64,000 bases of DNA from Halobacteriovorax sp. DA5 (GTDB lineage: Bacteria; Bdellovibrionota; Bacteriovoracia; Bacteriovoracales; Bacteriovoracaceae): the NCBI RefSeq assembly GCF_002903145.1, contig NZ_PPDJ01000008.1, positions 286,219 to 350,218 on the forward strand. The letters are read 5' to 3'. A program made the position numbers and the translations under genes. The notes under the pieces were generated by a model. That model had not been told where the DNA came from and did not search any database. It was given only the letters and a program-made list of their open reading frames with translations. Shown piece by piece: positions 8,462 through 17,017 of this stretch (its first letter is position 1; every line of letters begins with the position of its first letter).

Positions 8462-8489
8462 AACACCTTGGTACTATTTGAGTGGTGTT
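8462..8489 (-). terminator. Weak terminator-like hairpin after folK
   Basis: On the minus strand, AACACC and GGTGTT arms (8484-8489, 8462-8467) with a 16-base loop containing the folK stop, followed by a short T-rich stretch. Confidence 0.3.
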
Positions 8490-8941
8490 GCATCATTATG
8501 CTTCAATTCAGCAATTTCAAAATATGATTTGTATTCGCTATAGCTCGGTAAATCCTTCAAGGGCTCGAGCACAAAGCTTCTATTTCTAAATTCTTTATGG
8601 GGTATAATTAAGTTCTTTGATTCATATTTTAATTTATCAATAAAAATAATATCGATATCAATCTCTCTAGGGCCCCAGTGATAGCGTCGTTTGCGACCAA
8701 GTTTATTTTCGATTTCTTTTGCTATGTGCAAAAGAGCTTCTGGCTCTATGTTTTGGGATGTCTCAATTTCAAGAGCAATATTATAAAAATTTGGCTGATC
8801 TTGTGGCCCGTATGGTGGGGTTTCGAAAATCCTACTAATAAATGATTTGGCATCTAGGGCCAATTCGATTTCTTTAGTTGCGCTAAGAAGAATCTCTTCT
8901 TTATTATTTAAATTTGAGCCGAGACTGAAGATTATTTTCAT
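8474..8941 (-). CDS. folK: 2-amino-4-hydroxy-6-hydroxymethyldihydropteridine pyrophosphokinase
   Basis: The 155-residue protein has the HPPK signatures: LGSNLNNKEEIL at the N-terminus, PPYGPQDQPNFYN near residues 43-55, and the active-site block RYHWGPREIDIDIIF near 86-100 that binds Mg-ATP. It transfers pyrophosphate from ATP to the pterin in folate synthesis. Its ATG shares one base with the stop of the lipoprotein gene upstream (TAATG), implying translational coupling. No other folate gene is adjacent, although folD is at 53768-54631. Confidence 0.93.
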   Translation of the reverse strand: MKIIFSLGSNLNNKEEILLSATKEIELALDAKSFISRIFETPPYGPQDQPNFYNIALEIETSQNIEPEALLHIAKEIENKLGRKRRYHWGPREIDIDIIFIDKLKYESKNLIIPHKEFRNRSFVLEPLKDLPSYSEYKSYFEIAELKHNDATPLK

Positions 8942-9144
8942 TAGTTCGAAGACTTTTTAGATTCTTTTTTTGAATCTTCATCTGAGCTTTTAGATTTAAG
9001 CTGTGACTTAGGTCTTAGTACTTTTTTATTTTGCTCAATGAATGAAGGAAAGTTATCATTCTTTGGCTTGGGAGCAGTTTTTACACCACAAGAAGTTAGT
9101 GCAAAAGTAGTAAAAAATAATAAAAACTTAGAACTCAAGTGCAA
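8941..9144 (-). CDS. Small lipoprotein
   Basis: This 67-residue protein has a lipoprotein signal: a hydrophobic stretch ending ALTSC, with the lipobox Cys near residue 19. A short Lys/Ser-rich charged tail follows. The head resembles the small LptM-like lipoproteins (GVKTAPKPK after the Cys, compared with GLKGPLYFP in that family), but the match is too short to name it. It overlaps the upstream barrel protein by 17 bases and the downstream folK by one. Confidence 0.65.
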   Translation of the reverse strand: MHLSSKFLLFFTTFALTSCGVKTAPKPKNDNFPSFIEQNKKVLRPKSQLKSKSSDEDSKKESKKSSN

Positions 9145-10075
9145 GACCTACTCCCATTACATCTGTTCCAATATCAACCCTTAAAAACCATCCAGGTACT
9201 AATCTTTTAAATCCTGTTGCACCAAAAACAAACTCATCTTGCTCAACACTTGCAACGAGGTCAAGTTCTCTTTGGGCTTGGTCTGAACCAACTTTAGAAA
9301 CGTCACCAGCACCAGGACTATCAGCAGTTGCAAATTTATATCCAACATATGGCATAAATACTGTGTATAAAGGACCTTCAAATGAGTACTTTGCTCTGAA
9401 GATATACTGATTTACTGCTGTATCTATATCATCTGCAGGGAAAGCACGAATAAGATGACGACCAATAAAGCCTTCGATCCAAATATTTTTTTCAACTTGA
9501 AAAGACCATGCGGCATTATATTGAGTATTTGTATCTTGCTTTCCGGCAGTGTTAAATCCATCCACAAGACCGATACCAACAGAGGCGATATTATCATTTT
9601 TAATGACACCTGTTTGTTGACTTTCATCACCATACAAGTCTTCCTCTAGTAATGTCGTATCATCATAAAGAGATTCTGAATCAGTGATTTTAAATTGATC
9701 ATCTTGATTGTCAGCGGGCTTACCGTAAGCTGAGTCATCGCCACGTAAGATTTGAACATCTTGGTTTACAAAGAAATTTTTAAATAATTCTTCATCGTAC
9801 ACTTTTGTGACTTTAACAGCTGCTTGATTCTCTTCTTGTTTCGGAACAACTCCACGTGCAACAGGTACCTTATTTATTAAGATAGTAATGTAGTCACCTT
9901 TTGCGAAGCTATCTTGACTATTACTGACAAGAATAATTCTTTTGGTTCCAGAAATTTTCAATAGCTTTTCATTAGCTAGTTCAAAATTAGCTGCATTTGA
10001 GAAATCATTAACCGCACTTTGAGAAAGAGCAGTAGTTGATAAAAATAGTAAGAATAGGATCATTATATTCTTCAT
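9128..10075 (-). CDS. Probable outer-membrane beta-barrel protein
   Basis: A 315-residue protein with a Sec signal peptide (MKNIMILFLLFLSTTALSQS). An N-terminal soluble beta domain spans about 20-120 (KGDYITILINKVPVARGVV). An acidic linker near 120-160 leads to alternating aromatic strands, and the protein ends in Phe (GVGLALEF), as barrel proteins recognised by BamA do. No specific family is recognised. It is first in a tight unit with a small lipoprotein and folK, and divergent from the LysM lipoprotein gene. Confidence 0.7.
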   Translation of the reverse strand: MKNIMILFLLFLSTTALSQSAVNDFSNAANFELANEKLLKISGTKRIILVSNSQDSFAKGDYITILINKVPVARGVVPKQEENQAAVKVTKVYDEELFKNFFVNQDVQILRGDDSAYGKPADNQDDQFKITDSESLYDDTTLLEEDLYGDESQQTGVIKNDNIASVGIGLVDGFNTAGKQDTNTQYNAAWSFQVEKNIWIEGFIGRHLIRAFPADDIDTAVNQYIFRAKYSFEGPLYTVFMPYVGYKFATADSPGAGDVSKVGSDQAQRELDLVASVEQDEFVFGATGFKRLVPGWFLRVDIGTDVMGVGLALEF

Positions 10076-10195
10076 ACGGAAAAATTGTACATCGCATGAA
10101 GAAATTAGTCTAGGCGGTTAAAATTTAAATATCTATTTAAAAGTAACCGAAGGGAATTACATATAATTGTTACTATTTAAAAGGGGTAATATACC

Positions 10196-10855
10196 ATGAA
10201 GAAGATATTCTTATTATTATTAGTTTCGGCACTAACTTTCACTTCATGTTCAAACAATGAAAAGAAAGAAGGGGAAGTAGCAGCGGCTGAACAATCTGAA
10301 GAGATTTCAATTGATGATTCTGACTTCGTTGTTGATGCGAATGAAGATCTAAATCAACTAGAAGAAGCAACAATGCAACCGACCGATGAATCAGTTGCTG
10401 TTCTTGGAAGTGAAGCACCATCACCAACAGATGAAATTCTTCTTGAAGAAAATGTAGCTTTAGAAAAAGATGTTATTGTAACTGCATCTGATTACTATGA
10501 AGTTCAAAAAGGTGAAACACTAATGTGGATTGCTTTTAAGCTATATGGTGACTATAGAAAGTGGCGTGATATCCAAGCGATGAATCAAGAAGCTTTAGCC
10601 GATGGTCTTCAAGCAGGAGATAAAATCAAATATCAAAGTGGACAATTTAATTGGAATCCAGTTGGACTACCTCACTTAATTAGAAGAGGAGAAACACTTG
10701 GTGTTATTTCTCAAGATAAGTATGGAACACCGGCCAAGTGGAGATCAATCTGGGATAATAATAGAGATATGATTAAAGATCCAAATCTAATCTTTGCAGG
10801 TTTTACACTTTATTATGTTCCTGAGGAAAGAGATGTTGCTTCCGAGTCTATGTAA
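10196..10855 (+). CDS. Lipoprotein with two LysM domains
   Basis: The 219-residue protein has a lipoprotein signal ending FTSC (Cys near residue 18) and an acidic linker to about 95. Two LysM-type modules follow: YYEVQKGETLMWIAFKLYG near 100-145 and HLIRRGETLGVISQDKYG near 158-210. Both contain an extra KWR(D/S)I insertion seen in deltaproteobacterial LysM lipoproteins. It probably tethers the outer or inner membrane to peptidoglycan. It has its own hairpin terminator, and a TATAAT at 10162-10167 could be its -10 element. Confidence 0.88.
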   Translation: MKKIFLLLLVSALTFTSCSNNEKKEGEVAAAEQSEEISIDDSDFVVDANEDLNQLEEATMQPTDESVAVLGSEAPSPTDEILLEENVALEKDVIVTASDYYEVQKGETLMWIAFKLYGDYRKWRDIQAMNQEALADGLQAGDKIKYQSGQFNWNPVGLPHLIRRGETLGVISQDKYGTPAKWRSIWDNNRDMIKDPNLIFAGFTLYYVPEERDVASESM

Positions 10856-10883
10856 TTCATGTATAATAGATTAATTATATAAA

Positions 10884-10913
10884 GCTCTCATAACGAGAGC
10901 TTTTTTATTTTTT
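10884..10913 (+). terminator. Intrinsic terminator after the LysM lipoprotein
   Basis: GCTCTC (10884-10889), loop ATAAC, GAGAGC (10895-10900), then a T-rich run to 10913. Confidence 0.85.
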
Positions 10914-10925
10914 ACCTAATAGAAG

Positions 10926-11678
10926 ATGAAAATTTTAATTCTACTAACACTATTTAGTTTCACGTCTTGTACTTATCTTTATAAAAAAGATAATGATTAT
11001 CCATACAACTATCAGGATACGTTTACATCTCAAGATTATCTGACGCACCTTGAAGGAATAGCAGAACTTTTCATCAAAAATAATAAGGTAAGAAAGCCAA
11101 ATAGAAGATCATTACGATACTTGAATACAATTGCAAAAGAACTTTATTTAAATAATCAAGGGCTCTTTCAAAAAGACGATTTTGGTATCAATTTTTATAT
11201 TGTTGATGACAATAGGAATTTCTACTTCTCCCTTCCAAAAAATAACGTTTTTATGTCTCGTGGTTTACTTAAAAATTATATGAATAGTGAGAATATTTTC
11301 GTGGCCGTTCTCTTAGGAGAATTGATAAGAAGTAAAATTGGCATCTATGAGAAGAAAAAACTGATTCCACTAAATTCTTACACTATCGATGATATGATTC
11401 GTATTAATAATTTAGACTTGAATGCTAAAAGAGACTTAAATAATTTGGTCTACGAAGTATTGATCAAATCTGGATACGATCCAGAGGCACGACTTCTTTG
11501 GCTCCAGACTCTAAACCGTCAATCGATTAGTTTTAGTGTGCAAGGTGTACACTCACATGAGCTTTCGAAAGAAGAATTTTTACTTAAAAATTATATGGTT
11601 AATAGTGGAGAGGATGAGAATTTAATTTTTGAAAAAAACTCATCTCGTCTATTCTATTATTTCAAAGAAAGTATCTAA
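10926..11678 (+). CDS. Lipoprotein resembling M48 metallopeptidase but lacking the HExxH motif
   Basis: The 250-residue protein has a lipobox (FTSC, Cys near 15). The middle follows the plan of periplasmic M48 peptidases: FYIVDDNRNFYFSLPKNNVF, then MSRGLLKNYMNSENIFVAVL. At the place of the zinc-binding HExxH, near residue 130, the sequence reads GELIR. No other HExxH is present, so it should not bind zinc or cut peptides in the usual way. A role as a chaperone or binding protein in outer-membrane assembly is possible, as M48 proteins such as BepA also act there. It lies 12 bases before the amgK-like gene. Family assignment is by motif spacing only. Confidence 0.6.
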   Translation: MKILILLTLFSFTSCTYLYKKDNDYPYNYQDTFTSQDYLTHLEGIAELFIKNNKVRKPNRRSLRYLNTIAKELYLNNQGLFQKDDFGINFYIVDDNRNFYFSLPKNNVFMSRGLLKNYMNSENIFVAVLLGELIRSKIGIYEKKKLIPLNSYTIDDMIRINNLDLNAKRDLNNLVYEVLIKSGYDPEARLLWLQTLNRQSISFSVQGVHSHELSKEEFLLKNYMVNSGEDENLIFEKNSSRLFYYFKESI

Positions 11679-11690
11679 AGAGTAAATAGG

Positions 11691-12632
11691 ATGAATAAAG
11701 AATCAATTGTAAATAAGTTAGAAAATGTTGGTTATTATACTGAAGATAGTAAACTGCAGAAATTGTCAGGTGATGCTTCTAGCCGTGAGTACTATCGTTT
11801 AAATCACGAGAATAATACATATGTAGTGTGTGTTGAGATTTCAAATGGCCAACAAAGTTGTGACTTCAACACTGTCACAAATAATATTTTAAGTGATATT
11901 AAAACACCTAAGATTCTATTCTACGATCCTGAGTTTTCAATCCTTATTCTAGAAGATATTGGAAGTATTTCGTTAAAAGATTTTTATCTTTCTTCAGGAC
12001 TTTCTAAGCATGTAGAAGCTGTAGGCGATATTAAAAAATATCAAAATATGCCACTTGAGTTTTGCATGGGAAGAGACTTTGATCGTGAAAAAATTGGTTT
12101 CGAATTTGATTTAGCATGCAATTATTTTCTACAGCAACATTTAGGAGTTGAACTAAATAATGATGAAAGTTTACTTCTTAAAGAAGTGAGAGAATACATC
12201 ATTAACTATTATGAATCTCATAAGGAAGTTGTTTGTCATCGCGATTATCACTCAAATAATCTTTATGTTAAGGATGGTGTTCTATTCCATATTGACTATC
12301 AAGACATGAGGGTTGGCCCAAAAATGTATGATTTAGTTTCACTTGTGGACGACTGTTATATTAATTTCTCTGACGCCGAGAAAGAGAAGTTATTATTAAG
12401 TTATGATAATGACTTTTATAATAAGTACAAAAATGATTATCATATTGTGCAAATTCAAAGAACTTTTAAGGCCCTTGGAAGTTTCGCCTATTTAAATATC
12501 GATAAAAAGAAAGATAATTACCTACAATTCATCCCTGTAAACTTAGAGAAGCTCATTAATACTTGTAAAACGAGTACAATTGAAAAGTTTAATGATTTCG
12601 CAAAAATTTTAGAGCGAGGTTTGAATGATTAA
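11691..12632 (+). CDS. amgK: AmgK-like sugar kinase (aminoglycoside phosphotransferase fold)
   Basis: The 313-residue protein has the APH fold. SGDASSREYYRL near residues 26-37 is the nucleotide loop, VCHRDYHSNNLY near 182-193 is the catalytic loop, and HIDYQDMRVGPKMYDL near 203-218 binds metal. These fit COG3178/AmgK, which phosphorylates MurNAc or GlcNAc at the anomeric carbon. It overlaps the following MurU-like gene by 8 bases, the same pair that recycles MurNAc to UDP-MurNAc in Pseudomonas, bypassing de novo synthesis. Substrate is inferred from the pairing. Confidence 0.8.
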   Translation: MNKESIVNKLENVGYYTEDSKLQKLSGDASSREYYRLNHENNTYVVCVEISNGQQSCDFNTVTNNILSDIKTPKILFYDPEFSILILEDIGSISLKDFYLSSGLSKHVEAVGDIKKYQNMPLEFCMGRDFDREKIGFEFDLACNYFLQQHLGVELNNDESLLLKEVREYIINYYESHKEVVCHRDYHSNNLYVKDGVLFHIDYQDMRVGPKMYDLVSLVDDCYINFSDAEKEKLLLSYDNDFYNKYKNDYHIVQIQRTFKALGSFAYLNIDKKKDNYLQFIPVNLEKLINTCKTSTIEKFNDFAKILERGLND

Positions 12633-13452
12633 AACTTGCTTTATTGCTAGTGCTGGTTTTGGCACACGCATGGGAAATCTAGGAAAAATAATACCTAAAC
12701 CTTTATGGCCATTTTTCAATCTACGTCTGCTGGATTTACAAGTAGCTTATGCAAAAATGTTAGGTTGTAATAATATCTATATAAATTCTCACCATTGTCA
12801 TGACGAAATGCTAGTTTGGGCAAAAGATAAGGATGTTGTCTTACTACATGAACCAGATATCTTAGGTAGCGGTGGCTGTATTCATAATTTGAAGAAGCAT
12901 ATTGATGATGAGGTTATATTCATTATTAATTCTGATCAATTTTATTTTTTTGATTTTGAGCAGATTCAAAATGATGTTGAACGAATGTTATCTGCTAATG
13001 CGATTGCTCACTTATATGCAATTGAAGTTGATAAAGATGCTTCTTACAACGAGACTAAAGTTATTGATGGAAAGCTTACAAGTATTTCACCTCATGATGC
13101 TGATCGTAATTATTTAACTTACTCAGGTGTTGGTATATTAGATTTAAGAAAGATTCCACTGGTTGAAGGTGAATCATCTTTCTTCAAAACGGTAGCGGAC
13201 TATAATAATAAAACAGTCCATATGAGCCTTCCTAAAAACCCAGTGTTTCTCGACTTGGGTACACTGGACAAGTATATTGATGTAATTTCAGACCTTGAAA
13301 AGCTTCCAGCTGTGGTTAAAAAATTTGTTGCCTCTATCGAGGAACTTGAAGGAACTGATTTTAGATCGACATCGATAATGGATTGGCTTGGTGTTCGATT
13401 TGATTTCGATTCGAGAATTATTACTTATAAGGAAAAAGATTATTCTTTCTGA
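12625..13452 (+). CDS. murU: MurU-like sugar-1-phosphate nucleotidyltransferase
   Basis: The 275-residue protein opens with the nucleotidyltransferase signature ASAGFGTRMGNLGKIIPKPL and has the metal-binding NSDQFYF near residue 95 (usual N[GS]D). LGSGGCIHNLKKH near 72 completes the active site. It would transfer UMP to MurNAc-1-phosphate made by the overlapping kinase. The last 60 residues are an extension beyond the core. It is a member of COG1208, where GlmU-like or mannose-type enzymes are close; the kinase partner favours MurU. Confidence 0.78.
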   Translation: MIKTCFIASAGFGTRMGNLGKIIPKPLWPFFNLRLLDLQVAYAKMLGCNNIYINSHHCHDEMLVWAKDKDVVLLHEPDILGSGGCIHNLKKHIDDEVIFIINSDQFYFFDFEQIQNDVERMLSANAIAHLYAIEVDKDASYNETKVIDGKLTSISPHDADRNYLTYSGVGILDLRKIPLVEGESSFFKTVADYNNKTVHMSLPKNPVFLDLGTLDKYIDVISDLEKLPAVVKKFVASIEELEGTDFRSTSIMDWLGVRFDFDSRIITYKEKDYSF

Positions 13453-13628
13453 GTAACTTCTTTTATACAGTCGACAGGGCAAACAAGTATACATGCGTTA
13501 CACAACGTACAGGCCCAAGGTTCTATTGTGTACTTACCTTTATCCATAAAAATTGCCTTTTCTGGACAGATAAGCCTGCAGTTATCACACTCTATACAAC
13601 GTGAAGAAATTTCGAGATAATAATCCAT
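13440..13628 (-). CDS. Small 2[4Fe-4S] ferredoxin
   Basis: The 62-residue protein carries two complete cluster motifs, CIECDNCRLICP and CTLCNACILVCP, and little else. It is a cytosolic electron carrier of the bacterial-type 2[4Fe-4S] class. It runs convergent to murU, overlapping its end by 13 bases, and divergent from the next membrane protein gene. No partner oxidoreductase is adjacent. Confidence 0.88.
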   Translation of the reverse strand: MDYYLEISSRCIECDNCRLICPEKAIFMDKGKYTIEPWACTLCNACILVCPVDCIKEVTQKE

Positions 13629-13666
13629 ATATTAATTATAACAAATTTTAAAATTTAAGGTAATAA

Positions 13667-14371
13667 GTGCACAATTCTGACACTCTGACATTCAAATTGC
13701 TAAATATTCTGTTTGTGGTATTTTCGCTGTTTTTCCTACATACGTGTTATTCACTTGATGCAGATGTTTCAGCAATTGACTTGAATCGTTTTATCGGAAT
13801 TGTTACGACCTATAAAATTACAACTGCCTTAGCTATATTTTTAATTTTTAAGATTCTCTACATGGGAGAACTTACTGTAGTGGTTCTGTCGGTCTTTGTT
13901 TTAAATATCTTTTATAAGGTATTTTCATTATTCCTAGTGGAGTACGACAAGATTATACTTTTGATGGCGGTAATCTTTTTATTAGTTTCATATAATATGA
14001 TTCTTCTTTTGAAGGAAGAGCTTGGACAAGCAATCTTCAAACCAATTTTTACAAAAGAAAATTTTAATTTCGACGGCTTTTGTTCTCTTGAAGGAAATGT
14101 ATATCTTTCGTCAGGCTCTTGTTTACCTGTTAAAATTTCTAACTGTGATGATAAAGGAATTGTAATCTACACAAGTGAAAAAATATCTAAGGGTGAAAAG
14201 TTAGAATTTGAGTTAGAATATGAAGGTAGAAAATTTGTTGATAACTTTTGTGTTGAGCTCGTTTACCCTAACGGCTATGGATTAAAATTATTATCAAAGT
14301 CAGAAAATAATAATTACAACTGGATTACACTTTATAATATTCTGAAACGAAGAGGAATTGTTTCATTATAA
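13667..14371 (+). CDS. Membrane protein with possible PilZ-like C-terminal domain
   Basis: The 234-residue protein begins at a GTG behind an AAGG ribosome binding site. Three or four membrane helices occupy residues about 10-30, 48-65, 70-85 and 92-115. The cytoplasmic C-terminal half (about 140-234) has strand and turn patterns (LPVKISNCDDKGIVIY, then YGLKLL) that resemble a PilZ beta barrel. The RxxxR c-di-GMP motif is not evident at the expected place, so nucleotide binding is doubtful. Next to it are a small lipoprotein and another unknown. Function unknown. Confidence 0.65.
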   Translation: MHNSDTLTFKLLNILFVVFSLFFLHTCYSLDADVSAIDLNRFIGIVTTYKITTALAIFLIFKILYMGELTVVVLSVFVLNIFYKVFSLFLVEYDKIILLMAVIFLLVSYNMILLLKEELGQAIFKPIFTKENFNFDGFCSLEGNVYLSSGSCLPVKISNCDDKGIVIYTSEKISKGEKLEFELEYEGRKFVDNFCVELVYPNGYGLKLLSKSENNNYNWITLYNILKRRGIVSL

Positions 14372-14389
14372 TCTAGGAAGGAACTCTAA

Positions 14390-14827
14390 ATGTTTAAGTA
14401 TCTAATCATTGCATTACTTTTTATTTCATGTAACTCAAATAAGTCTCCTGAAGGAGTGCTAACTGCATTTATCGAGAAAAGACTGAATGATGAAATTAAA
14501 GTTGATGAGCTTAAAGATTACCTTACTGGTACATTACTTGAAGAATATACTCAGGCACTAACTGAGGACGCGAAGAAGCTCAATGAAATGTCTAATTTCA
14601 AGAAATCTAGACTTTCGATTGTCTATAAGAACTGCTCGGGGGATGAGTGTTCAATCACTTATTCAGTGGCCTATGATGATGAGGCCACGGATGGTAAGAC
14701 AAAACAAGATGTTTCGATCTCTGTTAAGAAGATTGCTCTTATTATTAAGAAGGATGATAAGTGGTTGATTTCAGATATCAGTGATGTGAAGTCTTTTTAC
14801 GAGTTTAAAGAAACAGACGCTCGTTAA
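14390..14827 (+). CDS. Small lipoprotein, DUF4878/NTF2-like
   Basis: The 145-residue protein has a lipoprotein signal (LLFISC, Cys near 14). A compact domain follows, with helices then strands (EGVLTAFIEKRL, LSIVYKNC, KIALIIKKDDKWLISDIS). This is the pattern of DUF4878-type NTF2-like lipoproteins that end in a WKI/WLI strand. The ribosome binding site AGGAAGG is strong. It sits 18 bases after the PilZ-like gene and is probably co-transcribed. No enzymatic role is suggested. Confidence 0.7.
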   Translation: MFKYLIIALLFISCNSNKSPEGVLTAFIEKRLNDEIKVDELKDYLTGTLLEEYTQALTEDAKKLNEMSNFKKSRLSIVYKNCSGDECSITYSVAYDDEATDGKTKQDVSISVKKIALIIKKDDKWLISDISDVKSFYEFKETDAR

Positions 14828-14857
14828 GATATCTTCGAACTTACCGATAAGTAAGTC

Positions 14858-15202
14858 GTGAAAAGTAGCAAAATATTAGATCTTTCTTTCGATAAACTGG
14901 TTGGTGAAACTTTCAACTTAACTGAAAGTGCCAACTCTAATGCTCATCAACTAAATTATATTTCAGAAATAAAGTCTTATCGTCTCTGGATCGGTGGTAC
15001 TTTCATAGATTTTCCACAAGGACTTTCATTTATTAATGACTTGAAAATAAGCAGTTTTCTTGAACTTAAACTTTATGATAAAGCCCTTAATGATGGCCTA
15101 AAAGAAGTTCTTCAAACACATGATGACTTAGTTGTTTATATGATGGATGAAAATATTTATATCGAAACTAAAGATTTTGAAGAGATAAAAAAAGCGGCTT
15201 AA
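14858..15202 (+). CDS. Hypothetical protein (114 aa)
   Basis: This 114-residue soluble protein starts at a GTG and ends inside the stem of a terminator hairpin. It has no signal peptide, membrane segment or known motif that I recognise. The pattern is alternating strands and helices (SYRLWIGGTFIDFPQGLSF, DLVVYMMDENIYIETK). It is probably the last gene of the 13667-15202 unit. Confidence 0.6.
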   Translation: MKSSKILDLSFDKLVGETFNLTESANSNAHQLNYISEIKSYRLWIGGTFIDFPQGLSFINDLKISSFLELKLYDKALNDGLKEVLQTHDDLVVYMMDENIYIETKDFEEIKKAA

Positions 15203-15219
15203 AAGCCGCTTTTTTTTTA
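15193..15219. terminator. Bidirectional terminator between convergent genes
   Basis: AGCGGCTT and AAGCCGCT arms (15193-15210), with an A run before and a T run after. It serves the plus-strand unit ending at 15202 and the minus-strand gene ending at 15217. Confidence 0.85.
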
Positions 15220-16050
15220 TAGTGAATTGTAGTAATTTTTAAGCATTAATGCATCGTCTTCTAGGTTTGGTGAGTTACAGATCATGTATCCACCACAACC
15301 ATTCTTCTTAAGAGACTTTAGAAGATCTTTCCAGTTAAAGTCAGATTTCTCTAGGTTAAGGTGTTTAAGATCACCTTTAGAGTTAGTGCTAATACCTGAA
15401 ATATGGATGTGCATATTTTTAACTGAATCTTCACCAAGTTCTTCTTTAAGTTTATTGATTACTTCATCAAACTCTTCTTCAGAGTTGTACTGGTTAGTAC
15501 GTGCATATAAGTGAGAGAAGTCCATACATGGGCGACAAGAGTCTACGTTCTTAGTTAGGCTGATAAGCTCTTCTAAAGAACCAAACTGTGAAGTCTTTCC
15601 TGTAAGCTCTGGACGAAGCTCAATCTCAATATCAAGTCTGCTTAATCTTTCTTCGATTACATTCATCGACTTTTCAACTAGGTCGAAAACATCATATGGA
15701 GAATCTTTCATGTAGAAAGCTGCGTGGAAAGTCATTGATTCTGCACCACAAAGGTCAGAAATCTTAGCTGTTTGGATGATTCTTTCAACAGAAGAATCAA
15801 TTTTATCCTGCTCTCTAGCATTTAGGTTGATATAGTATGGGCCGTGAGAAGTTAATGGAACGCCTAGCTCATATGATACTTTTCTTAGATTTGAAGAAAC
15901 TTCTTCCTTCATTCTTACGCCGTGTGCAAACTCGAGTTGCATACAATCAAGTCCAAGTTCGTGAATTCTTTTAACACCTTCTACTGGATTGTTCTTTTTA
16001 ACTGTAGAATTAGGAACACCTGCTGTACCAAAAAGTAGCTTAGTATGCAT
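15217..16050 (-). CDS. Endonuclease IV/xylose-isomerase-like TIM-barrel protein
   Basis: The 277-residue protein has the layout of the AP endonuclease 2 family: LTSHGPYYINLNA near 66-78, FHAAFY near 108, EIELRPELTGKTSQFGS near 140-156, CMDFSHLYAR near 172-181, MHIHISG near 212, and a late HLNL. The metal-binding His, Glu and Asp positions of endonuclease IV are mostly kept, although FHPG has become FHAA. It may repair abasic sites or be a divergent metal-dependent TIM barrel. It is a single gene convergent to the preceding unit. Confidence 0.75.
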   Translation of the reverse strand: MHTKLLFGTAGVPNSTVKKNNPVEGVKRIHELGLDCMQLEFAHGVRMKEEVSSNLRKVSYELGVPLTSHGPYYINLNAREQDKIDSSVERIIQTAKISDLCGAESMTFHAAFYMKDSPYDVFDLVEKSMNVIEERLSRLDIEIELRPELTGKTSQFGSLEELISLTKNVDSCRPCMDFSHLYARTNQYNSEEEFDEVINKLKEELGEDSVKNMHIHISGISTNSKGDLKHLNLEKSDFNWKDLLKSLKKNGCGGYMICNSPNLEDDALMLKNYYNSL

Positions 16051-16258
16051 TCAAAATACCCCTTCTGCTTATATTTAAAACGTTAATGCCTTGTGTATCA
16101 CAATTACGGAATCCACAATAGGTGCGCTGCGAAATTATATATCAATCGCTTCATATATATCTGCTTTTGTCTATCTGTGATTCAGATGACTTATAGCCGT
16201 ATTTTGGATTTGGGTCTATAATTAGAGAATATCTTGTAAAAAAAATAGGGACAAAATT

Positions 16259-17017
16259 TTGTTTAGTGTATTAATTTCATATTTATTAAGTCTTTTTATC
16301 GTCTTTATTCAGGTATTTTTCCTGGCCGGTGGATTCATTGTCTTCAGTACAAATCTCCACATTTCGAGTTCGGTAGCATTGGCGACATTAATCTATGTAA
16401 TTTCGTTTACTTACATCATACCTTCCATTGTGCTGTCTAAGCTAAACCCAATAAGATTAGATAACAAAGAACATGTGGCCATTTTTAATAAAATAAATGG
16501 ACTTCACTTTAGAGGCAATAAGGGAAGATTGAAGTTTTTTGAGAGTAAAAATGCTCCTTTCTTTATGATGGGAAGCTTGCTTGGTTCTGGTTATGTGATC
16601 ATCAACTCAGCTATCATAAAGAATTTATCGCCATCTGAAATGGATAAGTACCTTGAGGCTGAACTTAGTTTCAATGAGACAATTAATGCAAAGATACTAA
16701 CTCACATCTTAGTGGTTCTTTTGTTTTGGCGTACGATTTTTAATTGGGTGTTCAAGTTGGCAAGAGCTGAAGCCGTTTTCCGTTATATGTTTGTGGTACC
16801 TCGAAGATTATTTAATCGCCTTTCAAATAGTTTTAAAGAATATCACTTTAAAAAGAATGAGAGTGTCGATATGAGAGGAGTTGCTCAGAAGGTAATTTAC
16901 CTTGAGAATGCGATGATTAATGTTGTGCATTTTAATGTCGCTTCAACAACAATGTGGTCAATTCTACGTACTCCAGATGCTATGGATGAGCGATTTCATC
17001 AAAGTGAGTTACTATGA
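16259..17017 (+). CDS. M48/HtpX-like membrane protein lacking the zinc motif
   Basis: The 252-residue protein starts at a TTG behind an AGGG site. Two N-terminal membrane helices (about 5-28 and 38-60) precede a soluble part, and a further helix lies near 143-165. The order NAPFFMMGSLLGSGYVIINSAII then LSPSEMDKYLEAELSFNETINA matches HtpX-type M48 proteases around the active site, but HExxH is replaced by EAELSFNE. It should therefore be catalytically inactive. It overlaps the CHASE2 kinase gene by 4 bases and is first in an operon with kinase, sigma-54 activator and lspA. A sensing role is inferred. Confidence 0.6.
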   Translation: MFSVLISYLLSLFIVFIQVFFLAGGFIVFSTNLHISSSVALATLIYVISFTYIIPSIVLSKLNPIRLDNKEHVAIFNKINGLHFRGNKGRLKFFESKNAPFFMMGSLLGSGYVIINSAIIKNLSPSEMDKYLEAELSFNETINAKILTHILVVLLFWRTIFNWVFKLARAEAVFRYMFVVPRRLFNRLSNSFKEYHFKKNESVDMRGVAQKVIYLENAMINVVHFNVASTTMWSILRTPDAMDERFHQSELL

